Shown here: piece after piece, positions 8,862 through 17,687 of the stretch
Position numbering within the stretch: the stretch's first letter is position 1
Layout of the letters: every line of letters starts with the position of its first letter
Source: a bacterium
GTDB lineage: Bacteria; Zhuqueibacterota; QNDG01
DNA length: 44,361 bases
Assembly: GCA_021158245.1 (NCBI GenBank)
Contig: JAGGVB010000204.1
Location: 1-44,361, forward strand
Direction: 5' to 3'
Translations under genes and position numbers: made by a program
The notes under the pieces: generated by a model
Told to the model about the DNA's origin: nothing
What the model saw: only the letters and a program-made list of their open reading frames with translations
Database searches by the model: none

Positions 8862-10070
8862 TTAATATATCGAAGAAATAAATGATATTGAAATCACATT
8901 CTGACTTATTCCGGTAACTTTAATTTTATAATCAGAAACTTTCTGGCCGTCAAGCCTTTCTGCAAATCTATCAGCATTCTCAGTTACAACAACTTCAAGA
9001 GTTGCAAAACCATTGTACCAATCACGCTGACTTACTGATTTTACTCCCCGCAAACTTGTAGACAGAAACCTTTTCAATTTTGCCAGTGTAGAAAAGCCTT
9101 TAACCCCTTTTACTTTCAGAACAATAACTCCTCCTGAAGACAGATCATCCTGCCATTTATCAAGAATCTTATTCATAATCTTAGTTGAAACAATATGGGA
9201 GGCTTTAGCTATTGCTTTTGTACCGCCTACAACATCATCTATGTGCGGAAATGCTCCGTTTGCCATTGCAGATCCAAGTATATCTCCCGTATCAGCTCTT
9301 ATTGCTTTCACGCTGACAGTTGCCTGCTGAGATTTCTGTTTTGCACCAAAGGCCTCCACAATCGTAGATTTAGCCATAGCCTTGCCTGTAATAATTACTT
9401 CAGCTCCTATTGCACGTGCAAGGCTTGCAGCTTCTGCAACATCTCCTTTTAGGATTGCCGCGGCTTTTTCTCTGTCAAGGTTCCTTTGAATAGTCCTTTG
9501 ATCTACGAATTTAAAACCTTTTTCCATAAAATCATTCATTATAGTATTTTCAGCTGTGTTTAAATCCGTACTTAGATAGGAAAATGACCCCGGTGCTTCA
9601 CCGATATTCTGCTCATCAATAATAACCATCATTCTCGGCGTGTTTTTCCTGCGCATAAGGTTCTGTATGGCTTCAAGGTCATTTTCAATATCAGCCATTT
9701 TAACAGTCGCCTGAACTGTAACTTCATACAGATATTGATCCCTTTTGCGTTCCCGCACAATTTTATAATTTTTTACATACCCTTTTGTTTTTGACATTAT
9801 ATTATCATCAATAACCTGAAAATTCTTCACAAGTGTTTCAGATTCGATCATCATGCCGAGGGTTTGTTCAACACTTCGCCTGAGAGCTTCAAGTATGGCA
9901 TCATCACGAGCATGTGCGATATCGTTCCCAATTATTGAACCTGTTCCGGTGGCAACAACACTCTTCTCTTTTTGGAGTCCTGCCTGGTCCTGAGCGTATA
10001 CAAAAAATGTAGCTCCGGAAAGCAATAGAAGGACAAAAAGGAATAAAACGATATTTTTAACAGCTCTCAT
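8862..10070 (-). CDS. FlgT-like exported protein (flagellar H-ring family N-terminal domain)
   Basis: A 402-residue exported protein with a signal peptide ending VYAQ. Residues 35-125 match the FlgT N-terminal domain: VVATGTGSIIGNDIAHARDDAILEALRRSVEQ, then SETLVKNFQVIDDNI..KTKGYVKNYKI. Residues 145-300 contain a middle domain with VIIDEQN and GAEVIITGKAMAKS, as in FlgT-M/CsgG-like folds. A C-terminal module (residues 320-400) has a RRFL/VSQRDWYNGFATLEV pattern. In Vibrio, FlgT stabilises the flagellar H-ring; no flagellar gene is present here. Strong GGGAGAG ribosome binding site. It probably works with its three neighbours in the periplasm. Confidence 0.8.
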   Translation of the reverse strand: MRAVKNIVLFLFVLLLLSGATFFVYAQDQAGLQKEKSVVATGTGSIIGNDIAHARDDAILEALRRSVEQTLGMMIESETLVKNFQVIDDNIMSKTKGYVKNYKIVRERKRDQYLYEVTVQATVKMADIENDLEAIQNLMRRKNTPRMMVIIDEQNIGEAPGSFSYLSTDLNTAENTIMNDFMEKGFKFVDQRTIQRNLDREKAAAILKGDVAEAASLARAIGAEVIITGKAMAKSTIVEAFGAKQKSQQATVSVKAIRADTGDILGSAMANGAFPHIDDVVGGTKAIAKASHIVSTKIMNKILDKWQDDLSSGGVIVLKVKGVKGFSTLAKLKRFLSTSLRGVKSVSQRDWYNGFATLEVVVTENADRFAERLDGQKVSDYKIKVTGISQNVISISFISSIY

Positions 10071-10085
10071 GATACTCTCCCTTCT

Positions 10086-11237
10086 CTAAAAAGTAAGCCT
10101 TAAAGCATTCTGAAACTTTCTAATCATCAGAAGAGCATCTGCTCCTGATACATGGTCTCTAATACCGAAAGCGCCGTCAAGGTTCTTTGTAGTCATGAAT
10201 CCTCTGTCAACAGCGAGGCATATTGCATTATATGAAAAATGGCTCGGATTTACATCCGGAAATCTTGAAGTTGATCCGAGATATTTTGTTGCAATAGAAT
10301 TATCGCCTTTAATAAGTATCAGCATATTCTGAAGGATCATGGCAAAATTTGCACGCGTTATTTTCTGGTCAGGATGGAATGTATTATCAGGAAATTTCTC
10401 CATAATTCCCGCATTTACTACCTGTGCAATCCATGTTTTTGCCCAGTGATCAGAAATATCAGCTATTTTTGCCTGTTCCGCTTCTTTCTTTTTCATTTCC
10501 GTCCGGCCTTCCGGTGCCCTGAAACTTGTATCATAAGTTTTTGTTTTTCTTTTATCAATAACAGTCAAAATTTTCAGTTCTTCAACGAGAAGAACAGCAA
10601 GATCCGACCTGTCAATCTCAGGTATCAGTGCTATTTTTTTACCGAGTTCAGTACCAGGCGCAGCTCTCTGAATTTTCTGTACAAGTTCCCATTCTTTATC
10701 TGCAGCCTGTGCATAATCACCTTTTGATGCAATGACCTTTCTAAAAGAATCTGCAGCATCATTAAACATAAAAGCTTCTTTGTACGCAATACCTTGATAG
10801 TACATTGCTTTATAGGATTTCGGATCAATTTTCAGCGCTTTGTTAAAACTTTTTTCAGCATTTTTGATCCAGTCTTTGTCTTTTTTCTCTGCAGTAAGAA
10901 TACGGCCTTTTATAATATATGCATCAACGAATTTTTTGTCTTTGCCAATGGCTTTATCAATCATTTTAAAAGCCATTCCAAAATCTTTATTTTTACAGTT
11001 TATCAAAGCTTTGCCCGCATATCCTCCTGCGTAATCCGGTGCAAGCCTGATCGCACGGTCAAATTCTTTATCAGCATCTGTTAGATTTCCTCTTTCAATC
11101 TCGCGCAGGCCTTGTTTGTAATGGTTCTGCGGTGTATCGAGAATAGACTGCTGTGGGATTGGCTTTGGGCCGCACCCTGCAATTACAAGAAGTGCTGCAA
11201 TACATACTCCCGCTGCAATTTTAATTCTGCTATTCAT
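10086..11237 (-). CDS. TPR lipoprotein with C-terminal SLH domain
   Basis: A 383-residue probable lipoprotein. The signal ends in VIAGC, with the lipid-attachment cysteine at residue 22 of the chosen start. About four to five TPR units follow (NHYKQGLREIERGNLTDADKEFD, and KAMYYQGIAYKEAFMFNDAADSF later). A linker leads to SLH-type sequence (ISDHWAKTWIAQVVNAGIM...FPDNTFHPDQKITRANFAMIL, then FPDVNPSHFSYNAICLAVDRG). The ATG at 11237 has GGAGGG at ideal distance; a TTG at 11258 is the longer alternative and is less likely. SLH domains usually bind cell-wall polymers, so this protein could tether the envelope complex made with its neighbours. Confidence 0.82.
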   Translation of the reverse strand: MNSRIKIAAGVCIAALLVIAGCGPKPIPQQSILDTPQNHYKQGLREIERGNLTDADKEFDRAIRLAPDYAGGYAGKALINCKNKDFGMAFKMIDKAIGKDKKFVDAYIIKGRILTAEKKDKDWIKNAEKSFNKALKIDPKSYKAMYYQGIAYKEAFMFNDAADSFRKVIASKGDYAQAADKEWELVQKIQRAAPGTELGKKIALIPEIDRSDLAVLLVEELKILTVIDKRKTKTYDTSFRAPEGRTEMKKKEAEQAKIADISDHWAKTWIAQVVNAGIMEKFPDNTFHPDQKITRANFAMILQNMLILIKGDNSIATKYLGSTSRFPDVNPSHFSYNAICLAVDRGFMTTKNLDGAFGIRDHVSGADALLMIRKFQNALRLTF

Positions 11238-11270
11238 AATTGCCCTCCCTATTGTCAATAAGTGTCTGAG

Positions 11271-12185
11271 TTACTGAAGAATAAACATAACTTTACAACG
11301 CTGAAGGAAATTCATATTACTTGCTGCATTGTGAATTTTCTTCGCATCAGCTTCACTTATTACAAGATCTGTTTTATTGGGCCCTTTTACATCAAGGGCT
11401 TTAACAACAAGCGGATTATCTGCAACTCTCTCATTTTTCACAGCACTATTTACGTCCTTATCATATCCTACCATTCCTATATCCACTGCATAGTCTCTGC
11501 TTACATATTTGGAACCGTAAATTTCATTGCCCTGAGGGTCAATTAGTTTAGGAGCCATTGCGGGACGCACATTAAGGCCTCTTGCATCAATAATCAAACC
11601 CGTATAAACAGCAGAGCTGTTACTATTTGCATTTCCGCCTGTTCTTATAAGTTCTACTCCGGCCGGTACCGGTTTACCGGCAGGCCAGGGCTGTCCGCAT
11701 ACAGGGCATAAAAGCTGGCCGCCTGTCATAAGAACACCGCCTCCGAAATCATGAGGCAAAAGTGCATCTGACATAACGCCTGTAATCGGAACTTCAACAT
11801 CAACTTCAACATCTCCTGTTGACATATACCTTGTGTCCACAACTCTGAACCCTCTGATTGCGCCCCGGATACGGCTGCTTATATTATCATCCACAATCAT
11901 AGCATTTCTCACTTCAGTCTCTGATGAAAGAGTAATCCCCTTGACAGTCTCAAGAATATTCCTCAATGCATCAAGTTTTGCAGCTCGTAATGCACCTGCT
12001 CTCTGAGCAGTTACAGGATCATTCGGATTAGGTGCACCGATTCCAGTGCATTTAATAACCTGGTTTGACCAGTCTACCCTTCCTGTACCCCCTACATCCT
12101 GGACATATCCCTGAGCAAACAGCAAAGGCGATACCATTAAAATAACAGTTATAACTACGCCCCAGATCAAACTTTTCTTATTCAT
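11271..12185 (-). CDS. LPP20/FlgP-like exported protein
   Basis: A 304-residue exported protein with signal peptide ending LLFAQ. Residues 40-135 match the LPP20/FlgP type fold: TAQRAGALRAAKLDALRNILETVKGI, SSETEVRNAMIVDDNISSRIRG, GDVEVDVEVPITG. A CPVCGQPW loop (one CxxC pair) lies in the middle. The second half (GLIIDARGLNVRPAMAPKLIDPQGNEIYG) looks like a beta-rich domain found in LPP20-type proteins. There is no lipobox. The start at 12185 has a perfect GGAGG at 5 nt; two upstream ATGs have none. It is the first gene of the envelope operon, 43 bp after tRNA-Gly. Confidence 0.8.
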   Translation of the reverse strand: MNKKSLIWGVVITVILMVSPLLFAQGYVQDVGGTGRVDWSNQVIKCTGIGAPNPNDPVTAQRAGALRAAKLDALRNILETVKGITLSSETEVRNAMIVDDNISSRIRGAIRGFRVVDTRYMSTGDVEVDVEVPITGVMSDALLPHDFGGGVLMTGGQLLCPVCGQPWPAGKPVPAGVELIRTGGNANSNSSAVYTGLIIDARGLNVRPAMAPKLIDPQGNEIYGSKYVSRDYAVDIGMVGYDKDVNSAVKNERVADNPLVVKALDVKGPNKTDLVISEADAKKIHNAASNMNFLQRCKVMFILQ

Positions 12186-12227
12186 AATAACCTCCATAGA
12201 CATTTATTGGTTATCTTCAAAAAAAAG

Positions 12228-12300
12228 AGCGAATGACGGGAATCGAACCCGCGACATCCAGCTTGGGAAGCTGGCGCTCTACCATCTGAGCTACATTCGC
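12228..12300 (-). tRNA. tRNA-Gly (anticodon CCC)
   Basis: The minus strand folds into a complete cloverleaf. The acceptor stem is GCGAATG/CATTCGC with U73, the D arm is GCTC-AGATGGTA-GAGC, the anticodon stem CCAGC/GCTGG holds the loop TTCCCAA (anticodon CCC), and the T arm is GCGGG-TTCGAAT-CCCGT. CCA is not encoded. A run of eight T follows within a few bases and may terminate some transcripts before the LPP20-like gene. Confidence 0.96.
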
Positions 12301-12328
12301 ATACCATAGTCAAAAAGAATTTATATAA

Positions 12329-12356
12329 AAGTTATTCTTTCTGATGTAAAAGTCAA
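12329..12356 (-). promoter_or_regulatory. Promoter for tRNA-Gly
   Basis: On the minus strand, TTGACT (12351-12356) is followed after 16 bp by TAACTT (12329-12334), which ends 28 bp before the tRNA. The same two hexamers and spacing occur before the GAF gene at 32780-32807. Confidence 0.6.
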
Positions 12357-12374
12357 GATTTTTCTTATTATTCA

Positions 12375-12899
12375 TCATTCTTCGTCATAGGATATAAGAG
12401 ACAGTACCGGCACTCCCTTAAACCTATCTCTTCCATTTAAAAATGCAAGTTCAATTAAAAATGCAGCTCCAACAACACTGCCACCCAACTCCCTGACCAG
12501 ATCAATTGCTGCGTTTACTGTTCCGCCTGTTGCAAGCAGATCATCAACAATGAGTACCTTTTCGCCTTTCTCAATTGCGTCTTTATGTATCTCAATAACA
12601 TTTGTACCGTATTCCAGAGCATACTCTTTCTGCAGGGTTTCTGCAGGCAGTTTGCCTTTCTTTCTTATAGGTACAAATTTTGTGCCTAATTGTACAGCCA
12701 TTGCACCGCCGAAAATAAATCCTCTTGATTCAATACCCGCAATAACATCCAAGTCTGAATCTTTATAAGGCTTGCACAAACTGTCAATTGAATCTTTAAA
12801 ACCCCTGGGATTCTTAAGCAGGGTTGTAATATCCTTAAAAATAATACCTTTCTTCGGGAAATCGGGAATATCTCTTATCAGATTCTTAAATTTATCCAT
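12375..12899 (-). CDS. apt: Adenine phosphoribosyltransferase
   Basis: A 174-residue purine-salvage enzyme that makes AMP from adenine and PRPP in the cytosol. It shows the N-terminal IRDIPDFPKKGIIFKDITTLL block, IESRGFIFG, and the PRPP-binding motif VLIVDDLLATGGTVNAA at about residues 115-131. Length is normal for Apt. AAAGGAT ribosome binding site. It is the last protein gene of the long purM-plsY-gpsA-asnS unit, just before tRNA-Gly. Confidence 0.97.
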   Translation of the reverse strand: MDKFKNLIRDIPDFPKKGIIFKDITTLLKNPRGFKDSIDSLCKPYKDSDLDVIAGIESRGFIFGGAMAVQLGTKFVPIRKKGKLPAETLQKEYALEYGTNVIEIHKDAIEKGEKVLIVDDLLATGGTVNAAIDLVRELGGSVVGAAFLIELAFLNGRDRFKGVPVLSLISYDEE

Positions 12900-12916
12900 T
12901 TTTAAATCCTTTACGA

Positions 12917-13195
12917 TTAATAGGCTACGTCAAAGCCTGTAAATTCATTCCTCGGATTTTCTTTTTTAACATTCAAATCTGTAACATCTGCCATTCTGTT
13001 TCCAACCGGAAGTGTTTTTATTAACTCGTCCACCATCCCTTCTTCGCCTTCAACAAGAATTTCCACTTTGCCGCTGTATAGATTTTTAACCCACCCTTTT
13101 AATTTCAGGTGCCTTGCAATCTTCATAACAAAAAATCTGAATCCTACTCCCTGTACACGCCCTGAAACAATTATATGTGCACGGATTTCAGCCAT
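12917..13195 (-). CDS. acyP: Acylphosphatase
   Basis: A 92-residue acylphosphatase that hydrolyses acyl-phosphates. The fold signature VSGRVQGVGFRFFV carries the catalytic arginine, and LKGWVKNLYSGKVEILVEG carries the catalytic asparagine. Length is standard. It lies 6 bp after the TIGR00725 gene and 17 bp before apt. Confidence 0.95.
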   Translation of the reverse strand: MAEIRAHIIVSGRVQGVGFRFFVMKIARHLKLKGWVKNLYSGKVEILVEGEEGMVDELIKTLPVGNRMADVTDLNVKKENPRNEFTGFDVAY

Positions 13196-13201
13196 GTTTA
13201 A

Positions 13202-13666
13202 TCAAACCTTTTTTTCGAGTATTGCAAAAAGAGCCGCTACTGCGGATTCAGGAGTTTCTTCATGAATTATTTTATCTGAGATTTCCCAGCTTTTTAATGA
13301 CACAACCGGTATTCCCTTCTGCAATGCGAAACTAATTTCTGACAATGTACCGAATTTTCCGCTGACTGCAATCACACCGCATACTGAATTAATGATAAGT
13401 GCATTCCTTGCTGATCCCATACCAGTTGCAATTACATAATCAACAAAAGCATTTGCATCCTCCGGTTTGTCTGCAGGAATAATCCCGATTGTAACGCCGC
13501 CGAATTCTTTAGCTCCTCTGCACGCAGCTTCCATTACGCCTCCCATACCACCGCATACAAGAGCCGCTCCCCTCTTTGCAATTTCGCATCCGACTATGAA
13601 GGCATCATCCAGAATTTGAGATGATTCTGATCTGCCTCCTATTACGCCTATCTGCATTTTATGCAT
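13202..13666 (-). CDS. TIGR00725 / LOG-like Rossmann protein
   Basis: A 154-residue protein of the TIGR00725 family, related to the LOG/lysine-decarboxylase-like fold. Motifs are IGVIGGRSESSQI, the nucleotide-site GGMGGVMEAACRGAKEFGG and GKFGTLSEISFAL. The family motif PGGxGTxxE is modified to SGKFGTLSE. Function is not established; related LOG proteins cleave nucleotide monophosphates. An upstream ATG at 13750 would overlap asnS by 73 nt. The ATG at 13666 has AAGGA overlapping the asnS stop codon, so it was chosen. Confidence 0.87.
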   Translation of the reverse strand: MHKMQIGVIGGRSESSQILDDAFIVGCEIAKRGAALVCGGMGGVMEAACRGAKEFGGVTIGIIPADKPEDANAFVDYVIATGMGSARNALIINSVCGVIAVSGKFGTLSEISFALQKGIPVVSLKSWEISDKIIHEETPESAVAALFAILEKKV

Positions 13667-13677
13667 GCCTGCTATCC

Positions 13678-14970
13678 TTACGGTGTCAGCCTGTGCATTA
13701 ATCTCGGGAACGGAATTGTTTCCCTTACATGAGGAAGCTTGCAGATCCACGCAACAGTACGTTCAATGCCAAGCCCGAATCCGGAATGAGGCACACTACC
13801 GTATTTTCTGAGGTCAAGATACCAGTCAAATGCTTCAACAGGCAGTTCCTGTTCCTTAATACGGGACACAAGGACATCATAATCCTCTTCACGCTGACCG
13901 CCTCCGATTATTTCACCGTATCCTTCAGGCGCAAGAACATCAACGCCAAGGGCTTTTGTGGGATCTTTTTCGTCGTGTTTCATATAAAAGGCCTTAATTG
14001 CCGCAGGATACCTGTGAACCATGACCGGCCTGTCAAATTCATCGGAAATAATTGTTTCATCAGCTCCGCCGAAATCATCGCCGTATTCAAAATCAGCATT
14101 GTTTTTCTTAAGTATCTCTGTTGCCTCGTCATAAGATATTCTCGGGAACGGTGCTACAACTTTTTCAAGAGGTGCAGTATCTCTTTCTATCACTTTTAGT
14201 TCTTCCTGCCTCTCTTCAAGTACTCTTTGAACAATGTATGACACAAACTCTTCTGCAAGTTTCATATTGTCATCAAGGTCAGCATATGCCACTTCCGGTT
14301 CAATCATCCAGAATTCAGTAAGATGCCTGCGTGTTTTGGATTTCTCTGCACGGAAGGTCGGGCCGAAGCAGTAGACTTTTCCGAATGCACCGATTGTTGC
14401 TTCACTGTACAGCTGGCCGCTCTGAGTCAGATAGGCTTTCTGTCCGAAATAATCGGTTTCAAACAGAGTTGTTGTACCCTCACATGCAGCAGGCGTAAAA
14501 ATTGGTGCATCAACAAGTGTAAACCCTCTGTTATCAAAGAAATCCCTGCATGATTTTATTATTTCATGACGAATTTTCAGTATAGCATGCTGTCTCATAG
14601 ACCTTATCCACAGATGCCTGCGGTCCATGAGGAATGCAGTTCCGTGCTCTTTCGGAGTAATAGGATAATCCTTTGCAAGCTGCTGAATTTTTACTGTGCC
14701 AAGCTGCAGTTCATAACCTCCGGGAGCTCTTTTATCTTCAGCAATTTTTCCTGTAACAATAACAGATGATTCCTGAGTGATTTTGTCGCACTCCTCAAAA
14801 GAAGAACTGTCAACATCTGATTTTGATGCAACGCACTGAATAAGTCCTGTACCGTCACGTACAAGCAAAAACCACAGTTTGCCGCTTGATCTTTTATTAT
14901 AAAGCCAGCCTCTGACTTCTACCTCTTTTCCTGCGTAATTTGAAACTTCGTTAATGTACACGTGCTCCAT
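13678..14970 (-). CDS. asnS: Asparaginyl-tRNA synthetase
   Basis: A 430-residue class II synthetase that charges tRNA-Asn. An N-terminal OB-fold ([25 protein letters not shown]) precedes a class II core. Motif 2 is [22 protein letters not shown] and motif 3 is [14 protein letters not shown] near the C-terminus. The [14 protein letters not shown] block is typical of AsnS. An AAAAAGGGG ribosome binding site is present. The gene lies between gpsA and the TIGR00725 gene. Confidence 0.97.
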   Translation of the reverse strand: MEHVYINEVSNYAGKEVEVRGWLYNKRSSGKLWFLLVRDGTGLIQCVASKSDVDSSSFEECDKITQESSVIVTGKIAEDKRAPGGYELQLGTVKIQQLAKDYPITPKEHGTAFLMDRRHLWIRSMRQHAILKIRHEIIKSCRDFFDNRGFTLVDAPIFTPAACEGTTTLFETDYFGQKAYLTQSGQLYSEATIGAFGKVYCFGPTFRAEKSKTRRHLTEFWMIEPEVAYADLDDNMKLAEEFVSYIVQRVLEERQEELKVIERDTAPLEKVVAPFPRISYDEATEILKKNNADFEYGDDFGGADETIISDEFDRPVMVHRYPAAIKAFYMKHDEKDPTKALGVDVLAPEGYGEIIGGGQREEDYDVLVSRIKEQELPVEAFDWYLDLRKYGSVPHSGFGLGIERTVAWICKLPHVRETIPFPRLMHRLTP

Positions 14971-14989
14971 TGTTACCCCTTTTTCTTTT

Positions 14990-16006
14990 TCATCCCCATT
15001 TTTCTGCTTTCGGATCTCTGGTCATAAGGTCTCTTACAGCATCTCTCGGATCTTTGCCTTCAAAAAGAACTCTGTATACCTGGCCTGATATAGGCATTTC
15101 TATTCCTTTTTTTATTGACAGGTCATGCACAGATAAAGTTGTCTTCACCCCTTCGGCAACCATGACCATTTTTTCAAGAACCTGATCCAAAGTTTTTCCT
15201 TTTCCGATTTCCTCACCAAGATACCTGTTTCTGCTGTGTCTGCTGGTACAGGTAACAATAAGGTCTCCCATACCGGACAGCCCTGCAAATGTCATCGGGT
15301 CAGCTCCCATTGCTGTTCCCAGCCGTGTGAGTTCAACCATTCCTCTATTCATCAATGCTGCTTTTGTATTGTCTCCATATCCGACACCGTCACTTATTCC
15401 TGCTGCAATTGCAATTACGTTTTTTAAAGCTCCCCCCAGTTCAACACCTGCCACATCAGTACTGGTATAGACTCTGAAAACTTCATTCATAAATATTGCC
15501 TGTGCTTTTTCCGCAGTTTCCCGGCTTTCCGAAGCAATAACAACAGCTGTCGGAATTTTTCTTCCCACCTCTTCAGCATGACTCGGCCCTGACAGTACTG
15601 CAATCTTTTGAGTAGCGGCCTGAGATAGATTTTCTTCCAATACTTTCGATAAACGTATTAAAGTTTTATTTTCTATACCTTTGCTGCAGCTTATAATAAT
15701 TGCATCTCCAAGCATGAACTTGTCAACATTTTCAGCAACGCGCCTGACAATATGAGAAGGGACAACAAATAATATAAAATCTTTATTTTCAACTGCTGTC
15801 TGCAAATCCGAAATTATTTTAATAGAGTCCGGAAGTTTGACTCCGGGCAGAAAATTATTGTCTTCTCTTTCCGAAGTTAGTTTTTCACAGCGTTTTTTGT
15901 CAAATTCCCATAAAGTAATTTCATGGCCGTTAGAGTTAAGAAGTACTGCAAGAGCAGTGCCCCAGCTTCCGGCCCCAAGGATTCCGACTTTTACTTTATC
16001 TTTCAC
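14990..16006 (-). CDS. gpsA: NAD(P)-dependent glycerol-3-phosphate dehydrogenase
   Basis: A 338-residue enzyme that reduces dihydroxyacetone phosphate to sn-glycerol-3-phosphate for phospholipid synthesis. It shows the dinucleotide motif [16 protein letters not shown], the catalytic lysine region [21 protein letters not shown] and the substrate-binding [23 protein letters not shown]. The start is GTG at 16006, overlapping the plsY stop as GTGA, with AAAGGTG upstream. It follows plsY directly, which supplies the next step for the same product. Confidence 0.97.
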   Translation of the reverse strand: MKDKVKVGILGAGSWGTALAVLLNSNGHEITLWEFDKKRCEKLTSEREDNNFLPGVKLPDSIKIISDLQTAVENKDFILFVVPSHIVRRVAENVDKFMLGDAIIISCSKGIENKTLIRLSKVLEENLSQAATQKIAVLSGPSHAEEVGRKIPTAVVIASESRETAEKAQAIFMNEVFRVYTSTDVAGVELGGALKNVIAIAAGISDGVGYGDNTKAALMNRGMVELTRLGTAMGADPMTFAGLSGMGDLIVTCTSRHSRNRYLGEEIGKGKTLDQVLEKMVMVAEGVKTTLSVHDLSIKKGIEMPISGQVYRVLFEGKDPRDAVRDLMTRDPKAEKWG

Positions 16007-16656
16007 TTTACACCTTTTGGTTCTGCTGCTTTTCTGTTCCCGAATTTATTTTCAGTTCCCTTAATCAGTCTTTTGATGTTAGTTCTATGTGTAATTAATA
16101 TCAGCAGTCCAAGCACAAATCCTAAAATTAAAAGAGGATTTGATACATCTTTATACAAAACATATTTTTGTATTGATAATACTGCAGGAATTGTAATTCC
16201 CGCTGCAATTGATCCGAGAGATACAATTCTGACAAGAAGCACAATTATAAGCCACACACCAAAAGCAATCAGCGACGGTATTGGAGTAAGTGCAAGAAGG
16301 GCTCCGAATGCTGTTCCCACGCCTTTTCCGCCTTTAAAACCTGCAAACATAGTCCATATATGCCCGCATATTGCAGCCATTCCTGCAAGAATTTTTATCA
16401 GATCTGCATTAACGACACTGCTGCCTATTCCTATTCTTGAGATAAAAAGCACTGCTGCAGCGCCTTTGCCGATATCAATTAACAGCACTGCGAGCGCAGG
16501 CTTCCACCCCATTACACGGAATACATTTGTCGCGCCTGCATTTTTGCTTCCGTAATTTCTTATATCGTCTTTAAGAACTATTTTACCGGCAATTATTGCG
16601 GTAGGAAAAGAACCAGCGAAATAACTTAGAATAATTGCAGCTGCGATCTGAAACAT
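16003..16656 (-). CDS. plsY: Glycerol-3-phosphate acyltransferase PlsY
   Basis: A 217-residue inner-membrane enzyme that transfers acyl from acyl-phosphate to glycerol-3-phosphate. The three conserved loops are visible: GSFPTAIIAGK near the start, the phosphate-binding GSKNAGATNVFRVMG, and the glycine-rich GFKGGKGVGTAFGALLAL. Five or so hydrophobic helices are present. The GGAGGAGG ribosome binding site is strong. It overlaps gpsA by 4 nt and follows purM by 11 bp. Confidence 0.97.
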   Translation of the reverse strand: MFQIAAAIILSYFAGSFPTAIIAGKIVLKDDIRNYGSKNAGATNVFRVMGWKPALAVLLIDIGKGAAAVLFISRIGIGSSVVNADLIKILAGMAAICGHIWTMFAGFKGGKGVGTAFGALLALTPIPSLIAFGVWLIIVLLVRIVSLGSIAAGITIPAVLSIQKYVLYKDVSNPLLILGFVLGLLILITHRTNIKRLIKGTENKFGNRKAAEPKGVK

Positions 16657-16667
16657 TATCCCTCCTC

Positions 16668-17687
16668 CTAAGCTCTGCCGGCCTGTACAGTTCCGATAAC
16701 AACAGGTTCTTCGCCTTCATCTTCCAATATCTTCATAAGAGGTGTAACTACTTCCGGCCTGATAATTAAAATAAACCCTATTCCAAGATTAAAAGTCTTG
16801 CGCATCTCTTCATCAGGCACGTTTCCCGCTTCCTGAATAAGCCTGAAAACAGGCGGTACAGTCCAGTTTCGCCAGTCAATTTTAAGTGTAAGGCCATCAG
16901 GAAGCACGCGAATTGTATTTCCTATTATGCCGCCTCCAGTAATATGCGACATACCTGAAATTTTTACTTTACCTAGAAGAGGCGAAATAACATTAAGATA
17001 ACTTTTATGAACTGCAAGCAGAGCCTCTGCTACGGTTGTGCCCAGTGCATCAATATAGGTATCAGGTTTATAACCTGCTGCATCAAAAAGTACTTTTCTC
17101 GCAAGAGAATACCCGTTTGTGTGCAGCCCGCTTGAAGGAAGCCCCAGAAGCATATCTCCATCTTTTATCTCTCTTCCGTCAATAATATCTTTTTTATCTA
17201 CAATACCTGTAATTGACCCTGCAAGGTCATAATCTCCCTCTTTATAGAAGCCTGGCATTTCTGCCATCTCTCCTCCTATAAGTGCACAGCCATTATTTTT
17301 ACACCCCCTTACCATTCCGCTGATTATCTGTTCCACAGCATCGGGTTTTAATGTGCATGTGCCTATATAATCAAGGAAAAATAGCGGACGCGCGCCGCCT
17401 ACAAGTATATCATTTACCGAATGATTTACCAAATCTTCGCCGATTGTATCGTGTTTTCCTGTCATTATTGCGACTTTAAGCTTTGTTCCCACACCGTCAA
17501 TAGAGCTTACAAGAACCGGTTCCGCATAGCCCTTAATATCCGGCATAAAGAAACCTCCGAATTTGCCAATATCCGTAAGGACATTATCATTAAAAGTCGT
17601 ACGCACTGCAGATTTTATACGGCGTACAGCTTCTTTTCCTGCTTCTATATCAACACCTGCATCTTTATAACTAATCTTTTTTGTCAT
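16668..17687 (-). CDS. purM: Phosphoribosylformylglycinamidine cyclo-ligase
   Basis: A 339-residue purine-synthesis enzyme that closes the imidazole ring to make AIR using ATP. Motifs include SYKDAGVDIEAG, the loop DGVGTKLKVA and GEDLVNHSVNDILVGGARPLFFLDYIG, followed by ALIGGEMAEMPGFY and MSHITGGGIIGNTIRVLP. Length is usual. It starts 17 bp inside the preceding DUF4416 gene, indicating translational coupling. Confidence 0.97.
   Translation of the reverse strand: MTKKISYKDAGVDIEAGKEAVRRIKSAVRTTFNDNVLTDIGKFGGFFMPDIKGYAEPVLVSSIDGVGTKLKVAIMTGKHDTIGEDLVNHSVNDILVGGARPLFFLDYIGTCTLKPDAVEQIISGMVRGCKNNGCALIGGEMAEMPGFYKEGDYDLAGSITGIVDKKDIIDGREIKDGDMLLGLPSSGLHTNGYSLARKVLFDAAGYKPDTYIDALGTTVAEALLAVHKSYLNVISPLLGKVKISGMSHITGGGIIGNTIRVLPDGLTLKIDWRNWTVPPVFRLIQEAGNVPDEEMRKTFNLGIGFILIIRPEVVTPLMKILEDEGEEPVVIGTVQAGRA

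Noticed and set aside
13667-13750. Upstream extension of the TIGR00725 gene into asnS
   Set aside because: The extra 28 residues resemble no part of the family and the internal ATG has the Shine-Dalgarno sequence.
15923-16555. A 210-residue open frame on the plus strand
   Set aside because: Antisense shadow of plsY, where the hydrophobic helices of the real gene suppress stops on the other strand.
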